In this document: positions 17,948 to 26,196 of the stretch, piece after piece
Layout: every line of letters starts with the position of its first letter
Position numbering within the stretch: the first letter of the stretch is position 1
Assembly (NCBI RefSeq): GCF_946885885.1
Contig: NZ_CAMPHN010000018.1
Span: forward strand, 1-47,541
Reading direction: 5' to 3'
From: an uncultured Pseudomonas sp.
GTDB lineage: Bacteria > Pseudomonadota > Gammaproteobacteria > Pseudomonadales > Pseudomonadaceae
DNA: 47,541 bases
Program-made: the position numbers and the translations under genes
Notes under the pieces: generated by a model
Database searches by the model: none
What the model was told of the DNA's origin: nothing
Seen by the model: only the letters and a program-made list of their open reading frames with translations

Positions 17948-17957
17948 GAAGGCGCGG

Positions 17958-18827
17958 TCATGCCGGTTTGCGCGCGACTATGACCTGACTCTTGGGCATC
18001 AGGCGATCCAACTGCTGTTTGATCGGAGCGAATTCGGGCATCTGGATAAGCCGGTGCCACAGGTGCGCCCAGTCGTCGAGCAAGGGTGTGTAGGGCGGAT
18101 GCACGACGTCATGGGTTTCGCCCGAGCGCTGCTCGCCGGAAGCCTTGAGCTGCGCCCAATAGATCAGCATCCACAGACTCCAATAGAAGCCGTAGGATGC
18201 GCGCCGCTCGATCGCCAGCCCGGCGTCCTCGACCAAACGGCCGAACGCCTCGCGCTCGAATACATGGATATGGTTGGGCGGCTGGAAATACTGCGCGGGT
18301 GCACAACTCGCCTGGATCCGCTCGCCGACTGGGTCGGGCACCGCCAGCAGGTAGAGCGCGCCAGGGCGGCCGACCCGCACCAGTTCGCCGAGCACCGCCG
18401 CCGGGTCCTCGACATGTTCGAGGACTTCGAGGGCGATCACCCGGGTCGCGTAGGCATCGGCCAACGGCAGCGGGCTGCTGTCCGAGACAAGGCCTTCGAC
18501 GGCGCGGGCCGGGGTCTGCGCGAGTTTCTCGCGTAGCGCCTCGATCTTCTCCGCGACCACGTCGCTGAACACCACGTGGGCGCCGCGGTTGGCGCTGAAC
18601 AGGGTGGCGCCACCGGCGCCGCAGCCGACATCCAGCACCACGTCCTCGGCGCCGATCGCGAAGCCGGAAAACAGCTCGTCGCTGGCATTGAGAAACCAGC
18701 CGCTCTGCACCGCATCGATCAAGCCGCAATCGCGCGAATCGATATACCCCGGCGCGGCCACCGCCGACAGCGCTGCCCCTTGCGCAGGCTGGGTCAGGCG
18801 GTTCCACCAGTCGCTCAAGCGCCTCAT
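17958..18827 (-). CDS. Class I SAM-dependent methyltransferase (polysaccharide locus, copy 2)
   Basis: A 289-residue paralogue of the upstream-numbered methyltransferase at 16867-17724. Motif I is VVLDVGCGAGGATLF (63-77), then FSDVVAEKIEAL, RVIALEVLEHVEDP, YGFYWSLWMLIYWA and the shared ending MPKSQVIVARKPA. The frame runs back to 19280, but the ATG at 18827 overlaps the stop of the glycosyltransferase gene by 4 nt (ATGA), which fixes the start by translational coupling. Having two divergent methyltransferases in tandem may allow two methyl positions or a terminal cap on the polysaccharide. The methyl acceptor is not known. Confidence 0.86.
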   Translation of the reverse strand: MRRLSDWWNRLTQPAQGAALSAVAAPGYIDSRDCGLIDAVQSGWFLNASDELFSGFAIGAEDVVLDVGCGAGGATLFSANRGAHVVFSDVVAEKIEALREKLAQTPARAVEGLVSDSSPLPLADAYATRVIALEVLEHVEDPAAVLGELVRVGRPGALYLLAVPDPVGERIQASCAPAQYFQPPNHIHVFEREAFGRLVEDAGLAIERRASYGFYWSLWMLIYWAQLKASGEQRSGETHDVVHPPYTPLLDDWAHLWHRLIQMPEFAPIKQQLDRLMPKSQVIVARKPA

Positions 18828-20380
18828 GCGTAAGCCCTTTGCTCGAACTGCAGAAAAGTCGACAGGGTCTGCGTCGCCGCGTCCCGCGAGCAATGCTCGC
18901 GCATGCGCACGACGGCGTTGCGCGACAACTGCCGGTAGCGTTCGGGCTCGTTCTTCACACAGTTGTAAGCGGCCAGGTAGGCGGCTTTCAGCGATGCCCA
19001 GTCGATCTGGTGGCGTTGCGTTCGATAAGCCAGGCGCGGGTCGTGGGACCAGGCGCTGGCGTCCAGCCAACTGTCGACGACGAATGCCACCTGCTCGTCG
19101 ATATAGTCGGCCATGGCCGAGTGACGTGGAGCGATCGCCGGTTTGCCGCAGGACAGGAACTCCATCAACGGCAGGCACTGGCCTTCGCCATGGGAGGCGT
19201 TGACGACAAAAGCACTGGCGCGGATCAACGCATCGAACTCGCCGCCGTCGAGGTAGCCGTGCAGCAGTACGATGCGGCATTTGAAGCGCGGCATGCGCGC
19301 CATCCAGATCAGCATGTCGTGCATCGCCGAGAGGTATTCGTTGTGCCCGAGCTTGAACACCAGGGTGGCATCGGGCGTGTCGCGAAAGGCCGCGCAGAAT
19401 GCGGTGAGCATATCGGCCCAGTTCTTACGGCCGTCGTACGGATTGAACAGCGCGGTGAATATCACCCCGGACAACCTCAACTGCGAATCGCCCGGCAGCC
19501 ACTCGGGCATCAGCGGCGTCACGCCCGTGGCGGGCGGTTGTTTGGGCTCCACGGTATTGCGCGGTTCCAGGCGCTTGCCCGGATCCTCGCGCACCAGTTC
19601 GAACACCGGTGCCGGCAGGACGTTCGGCAGAAAGGGCAAATGCCGACCGAGCGCCTTGCGGTACCACTCGCCCAGGTAACGCCGGGTAACGCGATAACGC
19701 GATTGCTGGCGGAGGGTCGATGGCGCTACGGCGACCGGAGCCGGCTGCTGGCGATTCGTCGCGTGTTCGTACTCGCGAATCGCCTGCACCACCCTGGCGG
19801 TGGCGTTCTGGCCGAAAATATAGGGGCTCAGCGCCGGGTCGTGACTATCGACCACCACCCCGGCGCGGACCTTCAGCAGCACCGGTTTAGCCAGTGGCAG
19901 CTTCATCGGCTGCCGCCTGATCGCCGCGAACTTGTCCCATACCGGCGAAGGAATGGCGACGATCGGATAGCCCGCGCCCATCTCCTTGCGCACCGCGTGC
20001 ACGGTCAGCTGCGAGTGGGTGATCGCCACCCCGCACTTGCCCAGGACATAACGCCAATCCTGGCGCAGATCGTCGAGCCAGTGCTCGTTGGGAATGCTGT
20101 CGAACTCCCAGGCGAACACCGGGATGGTCGGGCAACGCAAATCGACCGGGGTTTTCTGCGGCGGCGAAAAGGAGAAAAACACGCAGCGCAGGCCCAGCGC
20201 ACAGGCCTCGTCGTAGAGGCGGTCGACTTCCAGCTCCGGATGCTCGACGAATTGCACCTCGCCGAGCCCCTGCAGCACCGGCAGAAAGTCGCGCAGCACG
20301 AAGTAATAGCTGTATTCCGGCGCGCCCATGCTGGTGGCGATGTGCGCGGCGGTGACTTGCGAATAAACCAGAATCCTCAT
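18824..20380 (-). CDS. Large GT4-type glycosyltransferase with unusual N-terminal domain (copy 1)
   Basis: A 518-residue protein. The C-terminal 200 residues form a GT4-like donor domain with NPYDGRKNWADMLTAF, VLLHGYLDGGEF, and NASHGEGQCLPLMEFLSCGKPAIAP carrying the acidic pair. The N-terminal domain (MGAPEYSYYFVLRDFLPVLQ, then CVFFSFSPPQ and FAWEFDSIPNE) is shared with the next gene. ATG at 20380 overlaps the upstream stop by 4 nt (ATGA), and its own stop overlaps the following methyltransferase start, so three genes are chained. It is comparable to the paired accessory glycosyltransferases near rmd in P. aeruginosa needed for A-band synthesis. The sugar transferred is unknown. Confidence 0.82.
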   Translation of the reverse strand: MRILVYSQVTAAHIATSMGAPEYSYYFVLRDFLPVLQGLGEVQFVEHPELEVDRLYDEACALGLRCVFFSFSPPQKTPVDLRCPTIPVFAWEFDSIPNEHWLDDLRQDWRYVLGKCGVAITHSQLTVHAVRKEMGAGYPIVAIPSPVWDKFAAIRRQPMKLPLAKPVLLKVRAGVVVDSHDPALSPYIFGQNATARVVQAIREYEHATNRQQPAPVAVAPSTLRQQSRYRVTRRYLGEWYRKALGRHLPFLPNVLPAPVFELVREDPGKRLEPRNTVEPKQPPATGVTPLMPEWLPGDSQLRLSGVIFTALFNPYDGRKNWADMLTAFCAAFRDTPDATLVFKLGHNEYLSAMHDMLIWMARMPRFKCRIVLLHGYLDGGEFDALIRASAFVVNASHGEGQCLPLMEFLSCGKPAIAPRHSAMADYIDEQVAFVVDSWLDASAWSHDPRLAYRTQRHQIDWASLKAAYLAAYNCVKNEPERYRQLSRNAVVRMREHCSRDAATQTLSTFLQFEQRAYA

Positions 20381-21873
20381 GACATGACACTCGCATCCTG
20401 CTGAATAAGATTCGGCCACTGACTGCGTGGTGCCTCGTTGCGTTGCAGGAGATCGCCGACGAAGCTGGCCAAAGGCTTGGCGACCACGTCTATCGAGGCG
20501 AACGCCTGCATGGCTTGCGCGGCATGCCTGGACATCTCGAGGTAGCGTTCGGGGTCGCCGCGGGCGATCCGGTAGCTGGTCTTGAAGGCCTCCAACAGCG
20601 ATTGCCAGTTCAAGCGGTGACGATGGGTGGCGAATACGCCAGTGGGGTCATGGGGCCAACAGAAGGGTTCGAGCGCGGTCTGCAGCAGAAACGCCATGTC
20701 CGCGGTGACGTAGTCGGCCATCGCCGTATGCACCGGCGCGATAGCCGGTTTGCCCGAACTGAGGAACTCCATCAGCGGCAGGCACAGGCCCTCGCCGGAC
20801 GAGGCGTTGACGTAATAGGTCGAGACCTCGATCAGCTCGCGGTATTGCGCGTCCTCGAGAAAGCCGTGCAACACGATCACCCGGCAGCGGAACGGCGCCA
20901 GGCGCGACAACAGGGTGATCAGCACGATCCGGTAAAACTCCAGGTCGTGGTGGGTCATTTTGACGATCAGGGTGGCATCGTCGTTGTGCTTGAACGCCCA
21001 GCAGAACGCGGTGACCACATCGATCCAGTTCTTGCGACTATCGGCCGGATTCAACACGGTCGTATAGACCACGCCGTCGACCGCGATAGGTTGCAGCGGC
21101 GCTTCGGCGGTGGTTCGCGCCTCAGGCTCTTGCGGTGCGCCAGCGGCTGACGCGCTGGCCGGGGCCAGCGGCTGACGCACCTCGCGCCACCAACTGCGCA
21201 ACAAGGCTTTACTCAGTTGCCAGGTTTCGGCGAAGCGCACGCTTTCCGGTGGTTGCGCTTGCGTCCCGGCATGAGCCGACGATTCAGGCGGCGCTTCGCC
21301 CGGTTTGCGCACCAGCCCATCCGCGGACAAACCGAGGGTCGGGCTGTCGATGACCACCCCGGCGAACGGGAATTGCCGCCCGCCCAGGTGCAGCGGCAAG
21401 CGCTGTGGCACGCGCCCGGCACCATAGCGATCCCAGACCGGCGCCGGCAGGGCGATCACCGGGAAGTCGGCGGGCGTATGGCTTTCCACCAGCCGGGCGG
21501 CTTCGCGGCTGGTGCACACCACGCCCTGTAGATTGGCGAAGGTATAGCGCCAATCGTTCTGCGGATTATCGTCCCAGACAATCGACGGCAGGCTGTCGAA
21601 CTCCCAGGCGAACACCACCACGGTCGGGCAGCTGAGCCCCAACGGGACTTGATGGGGCGGGCTGAAACTGAAGAAAACCACTGCTTCGCCGGCGGCCCTG
21701 TAGCACTCGCAGAGCGTTTCGATTTGCTCGGTACTTTCTACGATATGCACGCGGCCGAGACGTTCGAGTGCCGGAACGAAGTCCCTCATCAGGAAGAAAT
21801 AGCTGTATTCCGGTTTACCAAGGGAGCCTTGAATGCTGGCCTGATCGATTTTCGATCCCACGAGAATGATCAT
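20377..21873 (-). CDS. Large GT4-type glycosyltransferase with unusual N-terminal domain (copy 2)
   Basis: A 498-residue paralogue of the next gene in the operon. It has LGKPEYSYFFLMRDFVPALE, VVFFSFSPPHQ and FAWEFDSLPS in the N-terminal domain, a low-complexity Pro/Ala/Glu linker around residues 200-260, and the donor domain with NPADSRKNWIDVVTAF, VLHGFLEDAQY and SSGEGLCLPLMEFLSSGKPAIAP. It is the first gene of the 14809-21873 minus-strand operon. The ATG at 21873 is chosen over a TTG at 21906. The two transferases differ mostly in the linker, so they may make different linkages on the same chain; that is inference. Confidence 0.82.
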   Translation of the reverse strand: MIILVGSKIDQASIQGSLGKPEYSYFFLMRDFVPALERLGRVHIVESTEQIETLCECYRAAGEAVVFFSFSPPHQVPLGLSCPTVVVFAWEFDSLPSIVWDDNPQNDWRYTFANLQGVVCTSREAARLVESHTPADFPVIALPAPVWDRYGAGRVPQRLPLHLGGRQFPFAGVVIDSPTLGLSADGLVRKPGEAPPESSAHAGTQAQPPESVRFAETWQLSKALLRSWWREVRQPLAPASASAAGAPQEPEARTTAEAPLQPIAVDGVVYTTVLNPADSRKNWIDVVTAFCWAFKHNDDATLIVKMTHHDLEFYRIVLITLLSRLAPFRCRVIVLHGFLEDAQYRELIEVSTYYVNASSGEGLCLPLMEFLSSGKPAIAPVHTAMADYVTADMAFLLQTALEPFCWPHDPTGVFATHRHRLNWQSLLEAFKTSYRIARGDPERYLEMSRHAAQAMQAFASIDVVAKPLASFVGDLLQRNEAPRSQWPNLIQQDASVMS

Positions 21874-22270
21874 ATTCCGAGATAACCCCCTCTCCGAACC
21901 GAGCAACCCTGCTCGGTAAGCGCAATTAGTCGTTATTGCTCTACAGCAGAGAAAGAGCAGGGCAAGCTGGTCGGCGGCACAGTTCCCTGTGCGGGAAAAC
22001 GTCGCTCTACGGAGCCTTTCCCGGCCACCGGCGCCAGTTCCCGGTTATTGACCGCGGGCATTCCGACAAAGTTTCGTCGGCAACCCATCGCCATAAAATC
22101 TTCGCTCGATCGCTATTGGCCCGCCCTCCACGCCAACCGCGGCCCTACTTTCCAGGTGCGCCAAGGCACATAGGCAGCCAAGCGCCAGGCGGTCGCAACC
22201 TAAACGAGGATTGCCCTGTCAAAGCTGTGCCGTTCGATCACCGTTTCGTTTGCTTAGAAGGAGCTTCACC
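21874..22270. promoter_or_regulatory. Divergent intergenic region between polysaccharide operon and DUF2388 gene
   Basis: About 400 bp without a convincing gene. It must hold the promoter of the minus-strand decoration operon and that of the plus-strand DUF2388 gene. A small hairpin GAGCA-ACCC-TGCTC lies at 21901-21914 in the presumed operon leader. No clear sigma70 hexamer pair or known operator was identified. A strong ribosome site (AAGGAG, 22257-22262) precedes the DUF2388 start. Confidence 0.4.
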
Positions 22271-22588
22271 ATGACCCTACTACGCCTGTTCAGCCTCAGT
22301 GCATTACTCAGTTTCGCCGCCAGCGCTTCGGCCACCAGCTTCGTGGTGACCACCGACGCGGTCGCGGGCGCCGTTCGCGCCACCACCGATGCCACCATCG
22401 ATGTGTCCTCATCGCTGAGCGATGACAAAATCGTGCTCGCCGCACGCGACGACGCGGCCAGTTTTATCGCCAGCGCCGGGGATATCCGTGGCGTGCGCTT
22501 ACAGGCGGCGTTGCAGCATATTCGCCAGCGGGCACCGCACTTGATCGCCGACGACATGCAACTGGCGCAAGCGATCCTCAGTCGTTGA
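22271..22588 (+). CDS. Secreted DUF2388 family small protein (copy 1)
   Basis: A 105-residue protein with a clean signal peptide (MTLLRLFSLSALLSFAASASA). It is followed by SFVVTTDAVAGAV, the core IVLAARDDAASFIAS and a C-terminal helix ending LAQAILSR. This matches DUF2388, a Pseudomonas-type family of small periplasmic proteins of unknown function. The start is set by AAGGAG 8 nt upstream. The paralogue at 23028-23348 shares the core motif almost exactly. Which partner or substrate it binds is not known, but the second copy overlaps a large secreted DUF4105 protein. Confidence 0.85.
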   Translation: MTLLRLFSLSALLSFAASASATSFVVTTDAVAGAVRATTDATIDVSSSLSDDKIVLAARDDAASFIASAGDIRGVRLQAALQHIRQRAPHLIADDMQLAQAILSR

Positions 22589-22677
22589 TGGGCCTGCCGC
22601 AGGGCGATGTCTTCGGGTCCTGGCGGCATACCCGCTTAATCCCACGCGATGTTCCGGCGCCTTCCCTGGGCGCCCTT

Positions 22678-22866
22678 TCGCAAGGCTATATCCCAGTTTT
22701 GTGTTGCGCGGAGCCGAAGCTCTTCGTAGGAGCCAGCTTGCTGGCGATCCATCTCACCGCGAAAAGCATCGTCGGAGTGCCGAACCACAACAAGCTGGCT
22801 CCCACAGACGCGTTGTTTTGGCCTGTTGGCTGTTGCAACAACCAATTGGGACATAGCCTTCGCAAG
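22678..22866. repeat. MITE-like element with REP core between DUF2388 genes
   Basis: The gap 22589-23027 contains no gene. It holds an inverted repeat: AAGGCTATATCCCAGTT (22682-22698) against the reverse complement of the segment at 22840-22866, AAGGCTATGTCCCAATT. Between them sits a palindrome, GTAGGAGCCAGCTTGCTGG (from 22727) with CAAGCTGGCTCCCAC (22791-22805). The outer ends resemble those of the element at 34539-34751 (GGCTATGTACCCATTG), so both may belong to one short mobile repeat family. Confidence 0.6.
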
Positions 22867-23027
22867 GCATATTGCCGAGACCATATTCGCCACGCAGGGG
22901 TTTCCGCTACGCTAACAGGCCTGCGCCGGCACGTGGCAGCTCGTTGCTCGAAGCGAAGGAACCGAGACGCCCGAGCACCATCCAAGCCGACACCCCTCGA
23001 CACTTTCCAGCTCTATCGGAGTTCACC

Positions 23028-23348
23028 ATGCATCGCTCCTTGCTCTGCGCCGCAGTTGCCCTCGCGTTGTTCGCCGGCAGTGCCCAGGCGCAAACCCTGG
23101 CCGCCACCAGTAACATCATCATCCGCGCACTGGACCGCAGCCTCGACTTCACCTCGGATACCACCACCTCGATCCGCGATTCGAAAGTGGTCTTGGCGGC
23201 GCGCGACGATGCCGCCAGTTTCGTCGCCAGCCAAGGCGCGATCCGCGGTGCGCAGTTGGAAGCGGCACTCGGCGAGATCCGCAACCGCCTGCCCGGAGCC
23301 CAGGGCGTTTCCGACCTGGCCTTGGCCGAAGCCATACTGGCGCTGTGA
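23028..23348 (+). CDS. Secreted DUF2388 family small protein (copy 2)
   Basis: A 106-residue paralogue with signal peptide MHRSLLCAAVALALFAGSAQA and core VVLAARDDAASFVAS, differing from copy 1 by conservative changes. The C-terminus is LALAEAILAL. The ATG at 23028 has CGGAG 8 nt upstream; the longer open frame before it is repeat sequence. The stop overlaps the GTG start of the DUF4105 gene by 4 nt (GTGA), so the two proteins are made together and may work together in the periplasm or outer membrane. Function is unknown. Confidence 0.85.
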   Translation: MHRSLLCAAVALALFAGSAQAQTLAATSNIIIRALDRSLDFTSDTTTSIRDSKVVLAARDDAASFVASQGAIRGAQLEAALGEIRNRLPGAQGVSDLALAEAILAL

Positions 23349-25297
23349 GACTGGCGCGCACCTGGCTGCCGATACTGGCGCTGTGGGTCAGCGTCGGTAG
23401 CCAGGCCGGGTTGCGCCTGACCCTTACCGACGACGACCTGAGCCGCGCCGAGCGCCAAGCCAGTCAGGCGCTGATCGACGAGGCGATGCAGGCCTTACCG
23501 CCACGCTTCAAACAGCAACTGGATCGGCCGGTAAAGCTGCGTTGGCGCGAACTGCCAGCCGAGGTCTACGGCCGCGCCGGGCGCTTCAGCGGTATCGAAC
23601 TGAATGCCCGACTCTTGCCCGCGCTGGCCGACGGCAGCGCCGCCAGCAAGCGGACCAAACGCCCGCACGGTACGGTGCGCCGCGAATTGCTGGCCACCGT
23701 GCTGCATGAGCTGACCCACCTCTACGACCGCGCGCAGCTCTGGGCTCCCGCGCAGAAAAGCCTGCTGCACAGGTGCAGGCAGCGGCTCGCCAGCCTCGGT
23801 CCGGTCGGTTTGCCGGATACCTGCCGCGGCCAGAGCGCACGCCGTTTCACCCTCAGCGACGACCCGCAATTGCTCGATCTGGCCGGCTGGCCGCAGCAGG
23901 TCGGCCGCCGCGGCCAGCGCGAATGGCGCAACCGCCAGGTGGCGCGCAGCCCGGACGTCTACGAGCTGAGCAGCGCGCTGGAATTCGTCGCGGTGAATAT
24001 GGAGTACTTCCTTCTCGACCCCGCCTACGCCTGTCGCCGCCCTTCCCTGGCGCGTTACCTGCGCGAGCATTTCGCCTGGACGCCAGCCCAGCAACAGCCC
24101 TGCGCGGAGGGCTACGCCTACCTCAACGCCGGCCGCGATTTCGCCCGCCAACCGCTCGGCACGCTGGATCCGGCGCGGGTCTACCGGATCGACTACCTGC
24201 TCGCCGAGGCCAACGACGCCTGGGCCAGCCGCTGGGGCCACAGCATGCTGCGCCTGGTGATCTGCGCCCCCGGCCGGCCGCTGGGCGAGGATTGCCGGCT
24301 GGATCTGGACGAACACCTGGTACTGTCCTACCGCGCCTTCGTCGGCGACGTGCAGCTGTCGAGTTGGGACGGTTTGACCGGCGCCTACCCGTCGCGGCTG
24401 TTCGTCCTGCCGCTGGAGCAGGTGATCGAGGAATACACCAAGATCGAACTGCGCAGCCTGGCCTCGGTGCCGCTGAAGCTGACCCGCGAGCAGTTGGAGC
24501 GACTGGTCAGCCGCGCCGCCGAACAGCACTGGAGCTATGACGGCAATTACTACTTCCTCTCCAACAACTGCGCGGTAGAAACCCTCAAGCTGCTACGCAG
24601 CGGCAGCCAGCACCCCGGCCTGCACGCCCTCGACAGCATCATGCCGAATGGCCTGCTCGACAGCCTGGTGGTGCGCGATCTGGCCGACCGCAGCGTGCTC
24701 GACGACCCGCATGAGGCGCTGCGCCTGGGCTACCGCTTCGATTCGTTCCGCGACCGTTATCAGGCGATGTTCGAGGTGTTGCGCCAGCGCCTGCCGATCG
24801 AACAGGACAACGTCGAGGACTGGCTGACGCAGTCGTCCGAGAAGCGCCGTCCCTGGTTCCAACGCGCCGATCTGCGCGCCAGCGCCGCCTTGCTGTTGCT
24901 CGAGCAGGCGGCGTTGCGCCGGCAACTGCTGCTGGCCCAGGACGAACTCAAACGCCGCTACCTGAGCGGTCGCGCGGCCCAGGACCCGAGCCTGGACAAG
25001 GCCGGCGCCGCGCTGGAGAAAATCCTCGCCAACAGCGGCTTTCTCAGCCGCCCGGCGGAACTCCTCGACGGCGGCTACGGCCTGCCGCAACCCACCGAAC
25101 GGCAGCGTCTGGAAACCGAAAGCCGCAGCCGCCAACAACAATTGCGCCAACTCAGCGACGACCTCGACCAGGAAGTACGCAACCTGCTGGAGCCCCAGCG
25201 CCTGGCCGAGCTGCAAGCCAACGAAGCCAACCTGAAGCAACTCGGCGAGCATCTGCGCGCGCTGCACAAAGCCGGCGGCGGTTTAATGCTGCCGTAG
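23345..25297 (+). CDS. Secreted DUF4105 protein with N-terminal HExxH metal site
   Basis: A 650-residue protein with a signal peptide (residues 1-21). The N-terminal third has VLHELTHLYDRA with a zincin-like H121-E122-x2-H125. The central DUF4105 region carries NDAWASRWGHSMLR (His299) and YFLSNNCAVETL (Cys409), a His and Cys pattern reminiscent of papain-like or NlpC-type folds; this catalytic idea is inference. The C-terminal 150 residues are charged and coiled-coil-like. The GTG start overlaps the upstream DUF2388 stop (GTGA), fixing the start. The protein probably acts in the cell envelope, but its substrate is unknown. Confidence 0.82.
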   Translation: MRLARTWLPILALWVSVGSQAGLRLTLTDDDLSRAERQASQALIDEAMQALPPRFKQQLDRPVKLRWRELPAEVYGRAGRFSGIELNARLLPALADGSAASKRTKRPHGTVRRELLATVLHELTHLYDRAQLWAPAQKSLLHRCRQRLASLGPVGLPDTCRGQSARRFTLSDDPQLLDLAGWPQQVGRRGQREWRNRQVARSPDVYELSSALEFVAVNMEYFLLDPAYACRRPSLARYLREHFAWTPAQQQPCAEGYAYLNAGRDFARQPLGTLDPARVYRIDYLLAEANDAWASRWGHSMLRLVICAPGRPLGEDCRLDLDEHLVLSYRAFVGDVQLSSWDGLTGAYPSRLFVLPLEQVIEEYTKIELRSLASVPLKLTREQLERLVSRAAEQHWSYDGNYYFLSNNCAVETLKLLRSGSQHPGLHALDSIMPNGLLDSLVVRDLADRSVLDDPHEALRLGYRFDSFRDRYQAMFEVLRQRLPIEQDNVEDWLTQSSEKRRPWFQRADLRASAALLLLEQAALRRQLLLAQDELKRRYLSGRAAQDPSLDKAGAALEKILANSGFLSRPAELLDGGYGLPQPTERQRLETESRSRQQQLRQLSDDLDQEVRNLLEPQRLAELQANEANLKQLGEHLRALHKAGGGLMLP

Positions 25298-25339
25298 GCT
25301 CTGGTAGCCCGTAAATGCTCATCCAGATGTATCCAGTCC

Positions 25340-25664
25340 GTAGGTTGGGTTAGCGGCGATCCACGCTCGTCATCGGCAACACCGTAGACGAACGCCGCGT
25401 AACCCAACAAAACGCCTGCGCGGTGTCGTTCCGGCAGGAAGCAGGAAGCAGCACGTAGCCTGGGTTGAGCGCAGCGATACCCAGGGCGCCGATACCCGGG
25501 TATCGCTTCGCTCAACCCGGGCTACCATTGGGTGACTTTGATCGTTCCCACATCGAGGCGTCGAACCGTCCACGTAGGAACGCTCAGCTGCTCCCGTAGC
25601 CCGGATGCAATCCGGGGAAAAGATTGCGCCGCCACCATCGCTCCCCGGATTACATCCGGGCTAC
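25340..25664. repeat. Three different REP-like palindromes back to back
   Basis: The 390-bp gap 25298-25687 has no gene and no obvious U-tract terminator. It holds three inverted-repeat elements. The GTAGGTTGGGTTAGCGGCG type lies at 25340-25416, GTAGCCTGGGTTGAGCGCAG paired with CTCAACCCGGGCTAC at 25455-25525, and GTAGCCCGGATGCAATCCGG paired with CCGGATTACATCCGGGCTAC at 25596-25664. Each starts GTAG and ends CTAC. The same types recur at 785-974, 30871-31084 and 39771-40398. Confidence 0.75.
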
Positions 25665-25687
25665 CAGAGCGCGAAGCCTTGTGCGTC

Positions 25688-26092
25688 CTACGGAATATGC
25701 TCCTGCTGTTCTTCCGGCAAGTGCTCGTCGAGATGTATCCAAGGCAGGCGGCTCTGCACCCAGATATGCCGGTCCGCCGGCGCCCGTTCCGGCTGGTCCA
25801 GGGTGGCGACGGTGATATCCAGGGTGTCCGGGCTGAGACTGGTGAACAGCGTCAGCTGGGCACCGCAATGCGGGCAGAAGCTGCGTGTGCAACTCGCCGA
25901 GGAGGCGTACTGGCTGGGCGTGCCGGCCAGCCAGCGAAAACCCGTCAGCGGCACCGTGAGCCAGGTGGTGACGATGCCGCCGCTGGTGCGCCGGCACACC
26001 GTGCAATGGCAATGGGCGATATCCCGCAACGGGGCATCGAACCGATAACGCATGGCGCCGCACTGGCAGCCGCCGCTGTGGATCTCGGCCAT
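25688..26092 (-). CDS. GFA family zinc protein (glutathione-dependent formaldehyde-activating enzyme/CENP-V-like)
   Basis: A 134-residue protein with all the cysteines of the GFA fold: Cys9-x-Cys11 in GGCQCGA, HCHCTVC (Cys28, Cys30, Cys33) and FCPHCG (Cys73, Cys76). These bind two zinc ions in this family. Proteins of this group are often called formaldehyde-activating enzymes, but most have no proven activity. The ATG at 26092 has GAGGAG upstream. It is divergent from the AEC transporter gene, about 100 bp away. No neighbour suggests a pathway. Confidence 0.9.
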   Translation of the reverse strand: MAEIHSGGCQCGAMRYRFDAPLRDIAHCHCTVCRRTSGGIVTTWLTVPLTGFRWLAGTPSQYASSASCTRSFCPHCGAQLTLFTSLSPDTLDITVATLDQPERAPADRHIWVQSRLPWIHLDEHLPEEQQEHIP

Positions 26093-26196
26093 AGGTTCTC
26101 CTCATTCGCTTCGTATCGAACACCAGGTGCCGTTATCGGCTTGCGTCGCCTCGGTGCGCTCATCAAGATAGGCGCTTGCCACGACCTGGGGTTCCC

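Noticed and set aside
22585..23400. 271-codon plus-strand frame across the DUF2388 region
   Set aside because: It covers intergenic repeats and is out of frame with the DUF2388 gene, which has a signal peptide and ribosome site.
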